A stretch of 64,000 nt of DNA from Roseovarius confluentis. Lineage in GTDB: Bacteria; Pseudomonadota; Alphaproteobacteria; Rhodobacterales; Rhodobacteraceae. The translations under genes and the position numbers were made by a program. Under the pieces are notes generated by a model, which saw only the letters and a program-made list of their open reading frames with translations, searched no databases and was not told where the DNA came from. The stretch is from positions 62,001-126,000 of the forward strand of contig NZ_PPFE01000009.1 in assembly GCF_002917925.1 (NCBI RefSeq), read 5' to 3'. Each line of letters begins with the position of its first letter. Positions within the stretch are counted from its first letter, which is position 1. Below, piece after piece: positions 28,505 to 38,082 of this stretch.

Positions 28505-30058
28505 ATGACCGACACCACCCAGACGCAGGCCACCGAAAAGCACCTGCACCACATCAACAAGCCACTCTTCGCCATCACCGGCGGCTTCATCGCGCTTTTC
28601 TGCCTCGTGGCCCTCTACGACCTCGACCTGCTGTCCAGCATGGTCGACACCAGCTTCGCGGTCTCGGCCAAGTATTTCGGCCTCTACTGGCAGCTCCTGC
28701 TGCTGGCGACGTTCCTCATCGGCCTCGTCCTGATCGTGCTGCCCGGCAGCAAGGCCCTGATGGGCAACCTCAGCACGCCCGAATTCCCCGTCTTCCAATG
28801 GGGCGCCATGATCATGTGCACGCTCCTCGCCGGCGGCGGCGTCTTCTGGGCCGCGGGCGAGCCCATGGCCCACTTCCTGTCGACACCCCCCTATTTCGGC
28901 GCCGAAAGCGCCACGGCAGAGGTCGTCGCGCCCGCCCTGGCGCAAAGCTTCATGCACTGGGGCTTTCTCGCCTGGGCCATCCTCGGCGCGCTGACCACGG
29001 TGATGCTGATGCATTACCACTACGAAAAGGGCCTGCCCATGGCACCGCGCACCCTGCTCTACCCGCTCTTCGGAGACGCCGCCATCAAGGGGCCCATCGG
29101 CCTCATCGCGGATGCCTCCTGCATCATCGCCGTGGTCGCGGGCACCGTCGGCCCCATCGGCTTTCTCGGCCTGCAAGTCAGTTACGGCCTCAACGCGCTT
29201 TTCGGCATCCCCGACACCTTCGGCACGCAAGCCGCCGTCATCCTCGGCCTTGTAGTGATCTACACCCTCTCGGCGGCCACCGGCCTGTCCAAAGGCATCC
29301 AGATCCTCAGCCGCTTCAACGTGATCCTCGCCGCGCTTCTCTTGCTCTTCATCCTGGTGGCCGGTCCCACCGGCTTCATCTTCTCGGGCTTCTTCAGCGG
29401 CATGACCACCTACATCACCGATTTCTTCGGCATGGCGCTCTATCGCGGTGACGCCGCCATCTTCGGCGAGCCGGGCTGGCTCGGCTGGTGGACCGTGTTC
29501 TTCTGGGGCTGGTTCCTCGGGTACGGCCCGCTCATGGCGATGTTCATCGCCCGCATCAGCCGGGGCCGCTCGATCCGCTCGATCGTCATCATGCTGTCGA
29601 TCGTCGCCCCCATCGTGACCTGCTTCTGGTTCACCATCGTCGGCGGCACCGGCATCAGCGCCGAACTCTCCAACCAGGGCTCCATTTCCTCGGCGTTCGA
29701 GGGCTTCAACCTGCCCGCCGCCCTGCTGGCGATCACCCAGTCGCTGCCCGCGGGCTTCCTCGTCTCGGTCCTTTTCCTGATCCTGACGACGGTTTTCGTG
29801 GCCACCACGGGCGACTCGATGACCTACGTGATCTCCGTAGCCATGTCGAACGAGGATATCCCCTCGCTTCCCGTCCGCATCTTCTGGGGCATCGCCATGG
29901 GCGTGATGGCCCTGATCCTGATCTACACCGGCTCGGGCGGCATCTCGAAACTCCAAAGCTTCATCGTCGTCACCGCCGTGCCGGTGTCGCTGGTGCTGCT
30001 GCCCTCGCTCTGGGACGCGCTGCGCATCACGCTCGCCAAGGGACGCGAGGCGAACTGA
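28505..30058 (+). CDS. BCCT-family (betaine/choline/carnitine) transporter
   Basis: 517 residues and about 12 membrane helices. Family markers are GGGVFWAAGEPMAHF and WWTVFFWGWFLGYGPLMAMF followed by IARISRGRSIRS. The tryptophan/phenylalanine cluster of that helix forms the cage for quaternary ammonium groups in this family. Charged N- and C-terminal tails are short, so it is probably a catabolic uptake system rather than an osmosensor. GGGAGAC precedes the ATG. Placement among catabolic genes suggests it imports their substrate. Confidence 0.93.
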   Translation: MTDTTQTQATEKHLHHINKPLFAITGGFIALFCLVALYDLDLLSSMVDTSFAVSAKYFGLYWQLLLLATFLIGLVLIVLPGSKALMGNLSTPEFPVFQWGAMIMCTLLAGGGVFWAAGEPMAHFLSTPPYFGAESATAEVVAPALAQSFMHWGFLAWAILGALTTVMLMHYHYEKGLPMAPRTLLYPLFGDAAIKGPIGLIADASCIIAVVAGTVGPIGFLGLQVSYGLNALFGIPDTFGTQAAVILGLVVIYTLSAATGLSKGIQILSRFNVILAALLLLFILVAGPTGFIFSGFFSGMTTYITDFFGMALYRGDAAIFGEPGWLGWWTVFFWGWFLGYGPLMAMFIARISRGRSIRSIVIMLSIVAPIVTCFWFTIVGGTGISAELSNQGSISSAFEGFNLPAALLAITQSLPAGFLVSVLFLILTTVFVATTGDSMTYVISVAMSNEDIPSLPVRIFWGIAMGVMALILIYTGSGGISKLQSFIVVTAVPVSLVLLPSLWDALRITLAKGREAN

Positions 30059-30127
30059 CACCACCATCGGGGCGGTCCTTGGACGGATCGCCCCAATGCC
30101 CCTATCATCGGCAGACAAGGAGCCGGC

Positions 30128-31819
30128 ATGGAACAAGTGGCACAGCAAACGATCCAGCCCCGTGACCCAAACACGGTCATGACGCTGGCCCGTCTCGGCG
30201 CTGCGCACCAAACCCGGCTTTCCTTCATGCGCCAGCTTTTGCGCCGTCTTGTGCGCGACGACTGGACAATCACCCAAACGGTGTTCGACATTGACGCGCA
30301 TGGCGTCGGCCACGCCGTCTACACCGCGCAAGGCCCCGAGCACGCCTATTCCCTCGTCGCCTTCGCCCATGACCTGCCGGCAGACCAACGCTCCGACCGC
30401 GTCATCGCCACCGCCTGGGACGCCACCTTCACGCTTTTCGACGGCATCCCGACCGAGGCCGACATTGCCCGCCTGCGCGACAACGTGCCCCTGCAAGAAT
30501 CCGGCCGCATCTCCGACCGCGAGCTGTCCCTCTCCCGCGCCAACCGCTCGGTGCGGCTCTGGGGTCACGTTGTCGACGCGCTCAGCGCAGGCCACCAGCC
30601 CGACGAGGACCAAGTCCGCGCCGTCGGCTACCTGATGCGCACCACGGCGGTCTACGGCTCGGGCAAGTTCGGCGCGGCGGACCGCGAACAGACCCGCCAC
30701 CGCCCCGAATGCGCCGGGCCGTTCCAGGTCGAGATGCTGTCGGTCTACCTCACCCGCTGCTTCGTCATGGACCTTGTCGAGCACATGGCCCGCGCCCGCG
30801 CGCCAGAGACCGCCGTGCCGCTCGACCCGGCCCTGCGCCGCCGCTTCGGCATCGGCAATTCCACCGGCCTCGGCATGGCGCCCTTCCTCGTGAACCACCC
30901 GGCCCTCCTCAACGCCTGGGTCGCCTCACGGGAAGAGGCTCTGGCCCGCGTCCGCTCCCAACCCACCGCATCCGAAGCGACCGCGCAGGCCTTCCAGCAG
31001 TTCGCCGCCCGTGCCCAGATCCACGCCGAGGGGTGGCACTCCGCCCACCCCATGCAGATCCAGAAATGCACCGACCTACGCTCGGACATGAAAGCGCTCA
31101 TGGCGCACCTCGACACGGCAGACCTGACCACCGACCACCCCTGGAACCGCCTCTGGCTCTGGGGCGAGGCGCACCTGTCGCTCGAAGGCCAGGAACAGCT
31201 CGCCTCGCTGCTGATGGAACCCTATGGTAATCTGGTCGATGACCTCACGCAATGCATGGCGGCCGACGAACAGGCCAGCTTCCCTGTCGACGGGACCATG
31301 CCGCTTGTCCGCCTCAACGACATCATCGAAGACATCTACGGCTGGGCGCTGGCCACCGACTGGACCGCACCCAAGGCGCAGGCCCGCGTCTGGTACACGT
31401 CCCAGGCCAAACTGGAACCGCGCCTGGGCGAACGCGCGCTGGAACCGATCGAGCCCTATGAACAGCCCCTCGGCCCCGGCCGCGACGCCGTTCTGGCCCA
31501 CCGCGCCCTCAAGGACGCGCCCCAGACCAGCGTGGCGGAATTCCTGCTGGCCCACCCCCGGCATCGTCACATTGCCCGCCGCGCCCAGATCGCCGCCCGC
31601 CTGCCCTATGCCGAGATCCGCGATAACACGCTCGCCGCCGACATGCTGCCCGTCGACATGCTACGGCTCAAGCTCAGCTTCTTCGGCGCCTGCCACTTCG
31701 ATCCCCGCTCGGACCGTTGGCTGCGCATCAACATGTTCCAGCACGCCCCCTTTCCGCACGAGTTGGCAGAGACGGGCGACGACTGGACCTTGCCGCCCCT
31801 GACAAGAGGCGCGGAATGA
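30128..31819 (+). CDS. Orphan 563-residue protein of unknown function
   Basis: I do not recognise a characterised family. It has no signal peptide or membrane helices. Composition is balanced, with His/Trp-rich stretches: GKFGAADREQTRHRPECAGP (about 178-197), GWHSAHPMQIQKC (about 299-311), RLWLWGEAHLS and FFGACHFDPRSDRWLRINMF. Conserved-looking His, Asp, Glu and Cys residues suggest a metal or cofactor enzyme. AAGGAGCC precedes the ATG at 30128. Its stop overlaps the DUF3726-like start (ATGA), so the two proteins are made together and may form one enzyme. Its position after a BCCT carrier makes it a candidate catabolic catalyst. Confidence 0.85.
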   Translation: MEQVAQQTIQPRDPNTVMTLARLGAAHQTRLSFMRQLLRRLVRDDWTITQTVFDIDAHGVGHAVYTAQGPEHAYSLVAFAHDLPADQRSDRVIATAWDATFTLFDGIPTEADIARLRDNVPLQESGRISDRELSLSRANRSVRLWGHVVDALSAGHQPDEDQVRAVGYLMRTTAVYGSGKFGAADREQTRHRPECAGPFQVEMLSVYLTRCFVMDLVEHMARARAPETAVPLDPALRRRFGIGNSTGLGMAPFLVNHPALLNAWVASREEALARVRSQPTASEATAQAFQQFAARAQIHAEGWHSAHPMQIQKCTDLRSDMKALMAHLDTADLTTDHPWNRLWLWGEAHLSLEGQEQLASLLMEPYGNLVDDLTQCMAADEQASFPVDGTMPLVRLNDIIEDIYGWALATDWTAPKAQARVWYTSQAKLEPRLGERALEPIEPYEQPLGPGRDAVLAHRALKDAPQTSVAEFLLAHPRHRHIARRAQIAARLPYAEIRDNTLAADMLPVDMLRLKLSFFGACHFDPRSDRWLRINMFQHAPFPHELAETGDDWTLPPLTRGAE

Positions 31820-32466
31820 CGTGGTCCCTGAATGAAATCGAGGCGCTGTCTCGCAAGGCCACCCGCGGCGCCGGATACGCCTGGGGCCTGGCCGAGGAAG
31901 CGGGCCGCGCCGCCCGCTGGACCTGCGCGGCGGGCTGGCCCGGCGCACTCGCCCTGTCCGATGTTCTGACCCGCAACGATGGCGCGCCCGCCGCCACGCT
32001 GGGCCCGCAGGCCCTCGGCGAGACGTGGACCGCCGCGGGCGGCCTCCTCTGCCCCATCGTGACGGGCGCCACGCTCTGTGACCTTGCCGCCGACTGGGCC
32101 GCGGGCCGTACCGTGACCACTGGGCCGGTCGCCTGGCCCTTGCTCTTGGTCCCCTACATGGTCTGGGCCGCAGACCGCACCGGCGCGCCTCTGTCTCTGC
32201 ATTGGCAAAGCTGCTCGATCACTCGGGCGGAGGGCAAAACCCTTCTCGATGACCCCGGCGCCGCCCTCGACTGTGCCGAAACCGAAACCGTGCACCTCTC
32301 CGCGACAGCGGCCCGCCACGGCTCCGTCCTCACCCGGCTCTACCGCGCCACACCAATGCCGCAGGCAGTCAAGATCCTCGACACTTTCGCCCAGCGCACC
32401 TATGCCCCTGAAACAGAGGCCAGCCGCCTGACAGGCGCCGGCGCCGGCCTCAGCGACAACGATTGA
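31816..32466 (+). CDS. DUF3726-like protein, coupled to the orphan 563-residue gene
   Basis: 216 residues, start MTWSLNEIEALSRKATRGAG overlapping the upstream stop. Soluble, Ala/Trp-rich, with LGPQALGETWTAAGGLLCPI and VLTRLYRATPMPQAV regions. It matches my recollection of DUF3726, a family without assigned function. The ATGA coupling argues that it is a subunit or accessory of the 563-residue protein. An AT-rich inverted repeat at 32472 follows directly. Confidence 0.75.
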   Translation: MTWSLNEIEALSRKATRGAGYAWGLAEEAGRAARWTCAAGWPGALALSDVLTRNDGAPAATLGPQALGETWTAAGGLLCPIVTGATLCDLAADWAAGRTVTTGPVAWPLLLVPYMVWAADRTGAPLSLHWQSCSITRAEGKTLLDDPGAALDCAETETVHLSATAARHGSVLTRLYRATPMPQAVKILDTFAQRTYAPETEASRLTGAGAGLSDND

Positions 32467-32471
32467 TCGCC

Positions 32472-32492
32472 AGAAAATTCGCAGAATTTTCT
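32472..32492. terminator. AT-rich 9-base inverted repeat ending the BCCT locus
   Basis: AGAAAATTC (32472-32480), GCA, GAATTTTCT (32484-32492): a perfect stem with a 3-base loop, six bases after the DUF3726-like stop. On the plus strand the distal arm supplies TTTTCT. It probably terminates the plus-strand operon and may also be an interspersed element. Confidence 0.6.
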
Positions 32493-32713
32493 CGGGCCGC
32501 TGGCCCGGGTCCCCGCCGCATTCAAGGAAGGGCGGCGCGACCCTGTTACGCATGAATCGCGTGTCGAGAGAATGGTTTCAAAACGGCAAAGTCTGCGCAC
32601 GAGCCGTGAACCGGGCCAAACCGCGAAAACGCCACCGACGCGATGCCACCGGGATACCGACGCGATACCGACGTCCGAAAAAGTTAATATCAGCGGCGTT
32701 AACGGCCTTTGCG

Positions 32714-33301
32714 TCAGACCGATTCTGCCAGCCGTGCGACGTAGCGCGCCAGCGTGTCGATCTCCAGGTTCACCATGTCACCCACGGCGACGCGGCCCCA
32801 TGTCGTGACCTGCTTGGTATGCGGGATGAAGTTGATCCCGAACACCGCGCCCTCGACCTCGTTCACCGTCAGCGACGTCCCGTTCAGCGCCACCGATCCC
32901 TTGGGCGCGATGAACTTCGCCAGCGCGTCCGGGGCGCGCAATCTGACCCGCGTGCTGTCGCCCTCGTCCTCGACGCCGACCACCTCGGCCAGGCCATCGA
33001 CATGGCCCGACACGATATGCCCGCCTAGTTCATCCCCGACGCGCAAGGACCTCTCAAGATTGACTTTTCTGCCTTCGGCCCAGGTGTCCAGGTTGCTCTT
33101 CGACAAGGTCTCTGCCGACACGTCCACGTCGAACCAGTCCGGCCCCTTGTCCACCACCGTCAGGCACACGCCGTCACACGCGATCGAGGCGCCCATGTCG
33201 ACGCCCGACATGTCATAGCCGGTGCCGATGCGCGCCCGCAGATCGCCGCGCGTTTCAAGCGCGCGTATCTCGCCCATATCCGTGATGATCCCGGTGAACA
33301 T
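32714..33301 (-). CDS. ribE: Riboflavin synthase, alpha subunit
   Basis: 195 residues from ATG at 33301 (MFTGIITDMGEI), the invariant N-terminus of the family; the longer frame is spurious. Two lumazine-binding repeats are present (about 1-95 and 96-195), with SIACDGVCLTV and SVALNGTSLTVNEVEG marking the two halves. It converts two 6,7-dimethyl-8-ribityllumazine into riboflavin. It stands alone here; ribD lies 12 kb away at 45283. No FMN riboswitch was recognised upstream. Confidence 0.96.
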   Translation of the reverse strand: MFTGIITDMGEIRALETRGDLRARIGTGYDMSGVDMGASIACDGVCLTVVDKGPDWFDVDVSAETLSKSNLDTWAEGRKVNLERSLRVGDELGGHIVSGHVDGLAEVVGVEDEGDSTRVRLRAPDALAKFIAPKGSVALNGTSLTVNEVEGAVFGINFIPHTKQVTTWGRVAVGDMVNLEIDTLARYVARLAESV

Positions 33302-33454
33302 GACTGTCTCCCTGTGGTCCTGCTCCGACCTACCGGGCCAGCCCGCCCAAGGCAAGAACCGGCCCATCGTCCCGGGCCTTAATTTCGTCTAAATACTGGT
33401 TTATTAAGGTCGAAAAGATTAATCACACGTCATGCGTGAAAGAGGCAGAAGGGT

Positions 33455-34747
33455 ATGAGGTCAGCGACCGGCGACAACCGGGTCTTTTTGTTTTTGCAAG
33501 GTCCGCACGGCCCGTTTTTTTCCAAGCTCGGCCGCATGTTGCGCCATGCCGGAGCGAATGTCTGGCGCGTGGGCTTCAACGCCGGTGACGCGGCCTTCTG
33601 GCGTGATCGGGCGAGCTATATTCCCTTCACCGGCACCGCCGAAGATTGGCGTCCCACCTTCCGCGCACTGGTGCAGGACAAGCGAGTCACAGACCTCGTG
33701 CTTTACGGCGACACCCGCGCCATCCACGCCCAGGCCATCGAACAGGCCCGCGAGATGGGCCTGACGATCCACGTCTTCGAAGAAGGTTACCTGCGCCCCT
33801 ACTGGGTGACGTACGAGCGTGGCGGCTCCAACGGGCATTCGCGGCTCATGGAGATGGGCGTCGATGACATGCGCAAGGCCCTGGAAAACTCCGACATGGA
33901 CACCGCCCTGCCGCCCGCCTCGTGGGGCGACATGCGCCAGCATATCTTCTACGGCGCGGCCTATCACGGCTGCGTCCTGCTGTTTAACCGCAAGTACCGC
34001 AACTTCCGTCCCCACCGCGCCCTGACTGTCCGGCAGGAATTCACCCTTTATCTCAAACGGTTGGTCCTCATGCCGTTTCAGGCTATCGACCGGCGCATCG
34101 CCACTTGGCGCATCCGGCACGGCGGCTTCCCCTATCACCTGGCGCTGCTCCAACTGGAGCACGACGCCTCGTTCCAAAAGCACTCGCCGTTCGACACGAT
34201 GACGGACTTTCTCGAAACCGTGACCGAGAGTTTCGCCAACGGCGCGCCGAAACATCATCACCTCGTGGTCAAGGCCCACCCGCTCGAAGATGGTCGCACA
34301 CCCATCCGCGCGGAACTGCGTCGCCTTGCCCGCAAGCACGATGTCTTCGACCGCGTGCATTACGTCCGCGGCGGCAAGCTGGCGCGCCTTCTGAACGAGG
34401 CCCGCAGCGCCGTCACGGTAAACTCCACCGCAGCACAACAGGTGCTCTGGCGCGGGATTCCGCTCAAGACCTTCGGCGAGGCGGTCTATGCCAAGCCCGA
34501 ATTCGTCTCGACAAAGCCCCTGCGTGATTTCTTCGCCGGGGCAGAACGGCCAGACCGCAAGGCTTATGGCGACTACCGCCGCTATTTGCTTGAAACCAGC
34601 CAGGTTGCCGGCGGCTTCTATTCCTCCAGTGGCCGCCGCCAGTTGCTGCGCCAGACGGTGGACATGATGCTCAGCCCCGATGACCCCTATGACGCCCTGG
34701 TCACAGGCACCGCGGCCCCAAGGCAACAGTTGCAGGCCGTCACATGA
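33455..34747 (+). CDS. kpsS: Capsule polysaccharide export/linker protein, KpsS-like
   Basis: 430 residues. Motifs FLQGPHGPFFSKL (about 11-23), VFEEGYLRPYW (about 107-117), LVVKAHPLEDGR and VTVNSTAAQQVLWRGIP are those of KpsS-type beta-Kdo transferases, which start the Kdo linker on the lipid anchor of group 2-like capsules. It is cytoplasmic or membrane-associated. The ATG at 33455 follows AGAAGGG. It is the first gene of a kpsS-kpsD/wza-kpsC group; no ABC exporter (KpsMT/KpsE) is in the window. Confidence 0.9.
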   Translation: MRSATGDNRVFLFLQGPHGPFFSKLGRMLRHAGANVWRVGFNAGDAAFWRDRASYIPFTGTAEDWRPTFRALVQDKRVTDLVLYGDTRAIHAQAIEQAREMGLTIHVFEEGYLRPYWVTYERGGSNGHSRLMEMGVDDMRKALENSDMDTALPPASWGDMRQHIFYGAAYHGCVLLFNRKYRNFRPHRALTVRQEFTLYLKRLVLMPFQAIDRRIATWRIRHGGFPYHLALLQLEHDASFQKHSPFDTMTDFLETVTESFANGAPKHHHLVVKAHPLEDGRTPIRAELRRLARKHDVFDRVHYVRGGKLARLLNEARSAVTVNSTAAQQVLWRGIPLKTFGEAVYAKPEFVSTKPLRDFFAGAERPDRKAYGDYRRYLLETSQVAGGFYSSSGRRQLLRQTVDMMLSPDDPYDALVTGTAAPRQQLQAVT

Positions 34748-34842
34748 ACATCCGGCGCTAAGACACTGGATTTTCGCACCGCTTCGCGTTAGCGTGGGGA
34801 AAAAAAACCGAGGCAGACAAAACAGGTCGAGGAGACCGGGCA

Positions 34843-35991
34843 GTGAAACTCCAATCCAAACGATGGGCGAAGTCCGTCGCATTGGTGCTTGTCGTGAGCA
34901 TGGTTGCGTCGTGCAGCTTCCTCCCCCGCTCAGGCCCCAGCAAACGTCAGATCTATTCCGGTTCCGTGCAACGATCCGGCGACGCCTTCGTGGTGTCCGT
35001 CAATGACCGCGTGACCCGCGCCACGGCCGTCCAACCCGCGCTCGGCTTCACCGAAGCGTTCAAGAACGCGGGCCTCGTCGGCTCCGACACGATCCGCCCC
35101 GGCGATACGCTGGGCCTGACCATCTGGGAAAACGTCGATGACGGCCTGTTGGCCGGCGAAGGCGCCAACCAGACCCTTCTGGAAGAAGTGCAGGTCGACG
35201 GGGCCGGCTTCATCTTCGTGCCCTACGCGGGGCGCATCCGCGCCGCCGGCAACACGCCCGAGGCGATCCGGCGCATCATCACCTCCAAGCTCGATGAACA
35301 AACCCCGGACCCACAGGTCGAGGTGCGCCGCCTTGCAGGCGACGGCGCGACCGTGTCTCTGGTGGGCGCGGTGGGCGGCCAGGGTGTCTACCCGATCGAA
35401 CGTCCGACCCGAACGCTTTCGAACATGCTGGCCGCCGCAGGCGGTGTGACCATCGAGCCCGAAATCGCGCAGGTTACCGTAATCCGGGGCGGAATGCGCT
35501 CCAAGGTCTGGTTCCAGGATCTCTTTCGTAATCCCGGGTTCGATATCGCCCTACGCGGCGGTGACCGTATCCTGGTCGAGGAAGACACCCGCGCCTTCAC
35601 CGCGCTCGGCGCCACCGGCGGCCAGGCCCGCGTGCCCTTCCCCTCGCCCACGATCTCCGCGATCGAGGCCATTGCCCAGGTCGGTGGCCTCCAGGCCAAC
35701 GCGGCCGACCCCACCGGCGTCTTCGTGCTGCGCAACGAACCGGCAGAAATCGCCAACCAGGTGCTCGGCCGCAACGACCTCGTGGGCGCGCAGCGTCTGG
35801 TCTACGTGCTGGATCTGACGCAGCCCAACGGCATGTTCATGGCCCGTGATTTTGCCATCCGCGACGACGACACGCTCTACGTGACCGAGGCGCCCTTCGC
35901 CCAGTGGAGCAAAGTCATCGGCGCTCTGACCGGCACGCTCGGTGCCGTTGGCTCCGTCTCGACCGCAGGCGATACGCTCAGCGGGAACTGA
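34843..35991 (+). CDS. Outer-membrane polysaccharide export lipoprotein (Wza/KpsD-like)
   Basis: 382 residues from GTG at 34843 after AGGAGAC. The lipoprotein signal ends with VASC, giving lipidated Cys24. A polysaccharide export domain (IRPGDTLGLTIWENVDDGL, about 85-103) is followed by SLBB-type repeats (VSLVGAVGGQGVYPIERP and later). It should form the outer-membrane channel for the capsule. The stop overlaps the kpsC start (TGATG). Confidence 0.92.
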   Translation: MKLQSKRWAKSVALVLVVSMVASCSFLPRSGPSKRQIYSGSVQRSGDAFVVSVNDRVTRATAVQPALGFTEAFKNAGLVGSDTIRPGDTLGLTIWENVDDGLLAGEGANQTLLEEVQVDGAGFIFVPYAGRIRAAGNTPEAIRRIITSKLDEQTPDPQVEVRRLAGDGATVSLVGAVGGQGVYPIERPTRTLSNMLAAAGGVTIEPEIAQVTVIRGGMRSKVWFQDLFRNPGFDIALRGGDRILVEEDTRAFTALGATGGQARVPFPSPTISAIEAIAQVGGLQANAADPTGVFVLRNEPAEIANQVLGRNDLVGAQRLVYVLDLTQPNGMFMARDFAIRDDDTLYVTEAPFAQWSKVIGALTGTLGAVGSVSTAGDTLSGN

Positions 35992-38030
35992 TGGCGCAAT
36001 ACATCCACTCGGAACCCGCCGGAGCAGATGCCTCCCGGCGGGTTTTCTATTTCAACGCGGGCTTCCTGCGTCAGCGCCGTATCCGCCGCATCCTGGATCT
36101 CGCCGGCCTGCCCCTGCAATTGGGCAAGCCCGGCGCAGAGGACCTGATTGCGGTCTGGGGCCGTTCGCCCTATGCCGCGCGGGGCGAGGCGATGGCGCAA
36201 AAGACCGGTGCCGGGATCGTGCGCGTCGAAGACGCCTTCCTGCGCTCGCTGCGTCCCGGTCGCGCGGGCGAACCGCCGCTGGGACTGCTTATCGACCATA
36301 CCGGCGTGCATTTCGACAGCAGCGCACCCTCGGACCTGGAAACACTTCTGGCCACCCATCCGCTGGACGACACCGCCCTGATGGACCGGGCCCGCGGCTG
36401 CATCTCCCGCATGGCCGAGGCGCACCTGACCAAGTACACCGCCTTCGATCCCGCCGCTTCCTGCCCCGCGCCGGGCTACGTCTTGGTGCTCGACCAGACC
36501 CGCGGCGACGCCTCCGTCATACATGGCGGGGCCGACGCCAACACCTTCCGCGAGATGCTCCTTTACGCGCAGGAGGAGAACCCCGGCTGCCCGGTCCTGA
36601 TCAAGACCCACCCCGAAACCGTGCAGGGCCACCGCCAAGGCTATTTCGGTCCGGAAGACACCTCGGACCGCGTCAGCCTGTTCTCCGATCCCGTCAGCCC
36701 CTGGAAGCTCATGGAAGGCGCCGTCGCGGTCTACGCCGTCACCTCCCAGCTCGGATTCGAGGCGATCTTCGCCGGGCACAAACCCCATGTCTTCGGCCAG
36801 CCCTTCTATTCCGGCTGGGACCTGACCGAGGATCGTCACCCTAATCCCATATCCCGCCGCGGCCGCACCCTCTCAAGGGCCCAGCTCTTTGCCGCCGCGA
36901 TGATCCTCTATCCCAAGTGGTACGACCCCCACCGCGACCGGCTGTGCGAGCTGGAAGACGCGATCTCCTTCCTCGAGGCCCGCACGAACGCATGGCGCGC
37001 CGATCACCGGGGCTGGGTCGCCTCGGGCATGCGTCTGTGGAAACGCCGCCCCCTGCAAAAGGTCTTCGGTGCCGAGAAGCGCGTGACCTTCAAGGACAAT
37101 CCCGCCCACGCCGCGCGCGTCGCCGACGCCACCGGGCGTGCCCATATGTGCTGGGCCGGCAAGACGCCCGCCGACATGGCTGTCATCCGGGTCGAGGACG
37201 GATTTCTGCGCTCGCGCGGTCTGGGCGCAGAACTGGTTCCGCCCCTGTCACTCGTGTGCGACGATCTCGGCATCTACTATGACCCGACCCGCGAAAGCAG
37301 GCTGGAGCGCTGGATCATCCGGCGCGAAACCCTGCGCCCCGACCAGGACCTGCGCGCCGAACGCCTGATCCGCCGCCTCGTGTCCTTGGGCCTCAGCAAA
37401 TACAACCTCGGCCTCTCGGTTCCGGACCTGCCCGACGGCCTCCGCGTGCTGGTCCCCGGCCAGGTCGAGGATGACGCTTCTATCCGCACCGGCGCGGGTC
37501 GGACTTCGACCAACCTCGCCCTGTTGGAATCGGCCCGCGCCGCGCATCCCGATGCCGTCCTGCTCTACAAACCCCACCCCGATGTCGAGGCGGGCCTGCG
37601 CGAAGGCACCATTCGTCAGGCCGACCTGGACAGGCTCGATGCCATCGCCCTGCCCCGCACCGACCCCGCCGCACTGTTGTCCCAAGTCCAGCGCGTCTTC
37701 ACCATGACTTCGCTCACTGGGTTCGAGGCGCTGCTCCGCGGCGTTCCCGTCACCACCACCGGCGCGCCGTTCTATGCAGGATGGGGCCTGACCACCGATA
37801 CCGGCGACGTCCCCGCCCGCCGCGCCGCGCGACCAACGTTGCACGGCCTGGTTCATGCCGCTCTCATCGACTACCCGCGCTATTTCGACCCTGTCACCGG
37901 ACAGCCCTGCCCGGTCGAGGTCGTGCTGGACCGCCTCGCCACCGGCGACATCCCCCACCCCGGTCCCGCCAACCGCCTTCTGGCAAAGCTTCAGGGCCTT
38001 TTTGCCTCGCGCGCCAGCCTCTGGCGGTGA
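35991..38030 (+). CDS. kpsC: Capsule polysaccharide beta-Kdo transferase, KpsC-like
   Basis: 679 residues built of two related modules. Each contains VEDAFLRS or VEDGFLRSRGLG, LIDHTGVHFDS or VCDDLGIYYDP, VLVLDQTRGDASV or VLVPGQVEDDASI, IKTHPE or YKPHPD, and TSQLGFEAI or TSLTGFEALLRG. This duplicated layout is characteristic of KpsC, which extends the poly-Kdo linker of lipid-anchored capsules. The start at 35991 overlaps the export lipoprotein stop. It works with KpsS encoded upstream. Confidence 0.93.
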   Translation: MAQYIHSEPAGADASRRVFYFNAGFLRQRRIRRILDLAGLPLQLGKPGAEDLIAVWGRSPYAARGEAMAQKTGAGIVRVEDAFLRSLRPGRAGEPPLGLLIDHTGVHFDSSAPSDLETLLATHPLDDTALMDRARGCISRMAEAHLTKYTAFDPAASCPAPGYVLVLDQTRGDASVIHGGADANTFREMLLYAQEENPGCPVLIKTHPETVQGHRQGYFGPEDTSDRVSLFSDPVSPWKLMEGAVAVYAVTSQLGFEAIFAGHKPHVFGQPFYSGWDLTEDRHPNPISRRGRTLSRAQLFAAAMILYPKWYDPHRDRLCELEDAISFLEARTNAWRADHRGWVASGMRLWKRRPLQKVFGAEKRVTFKDNPAHAARVADATGRAHMCWAGKTPADMAVIRVEDGFLRSRGLGAELVPPLSLVCDDLGIYYDPTRESRLERWIIRRETLRPDQDLRAERLIRRLVSLGLSKYNLGLSVPDLPDGLRVLVPGQVEDDASIRTGAGRTSTNLALLESARAAHPDAVLLYKPHPDVEAGLREGTIRQADLDRLDAIALPRTDPAALLSQVQRVFTMTSLTGFEALLRGVPVTTTGAPFYAGWGLTTDTGDVPARRAARPTLHGLVHAALIDYPRYFDPVTGQPCPVEVVLDRLATGDIPHPGPANRLLAKLQGLFASRASLWR

Positions 38031-38082
38031 CAATCCGGCCAGCTGCCTTATCTTGGAGGCAACGAACGGCAAGGAGGATCAT

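Noticed and set aside
28304..30898. 864-residue open frame antisense to the BCCT transporter and orphan gene
   Set aside because: Low-complexity Gly/Glu/Asp/Arg composition, no motifs, and it opposes clear genes; a typical GC-rich shadow frame.
32633..32675. Short direct repeat ACCGACGCGAT between the DUF3726-like gene and ribE
   Set aside because: Two imperfect copies only, in GC-rich non-coding sequence; too little to call an element.
33302..33454. FMN riboswitch upstream of ribE
   Set aside because: The 153-base gap shows none of the conserved RFN-element segments I could recognise.
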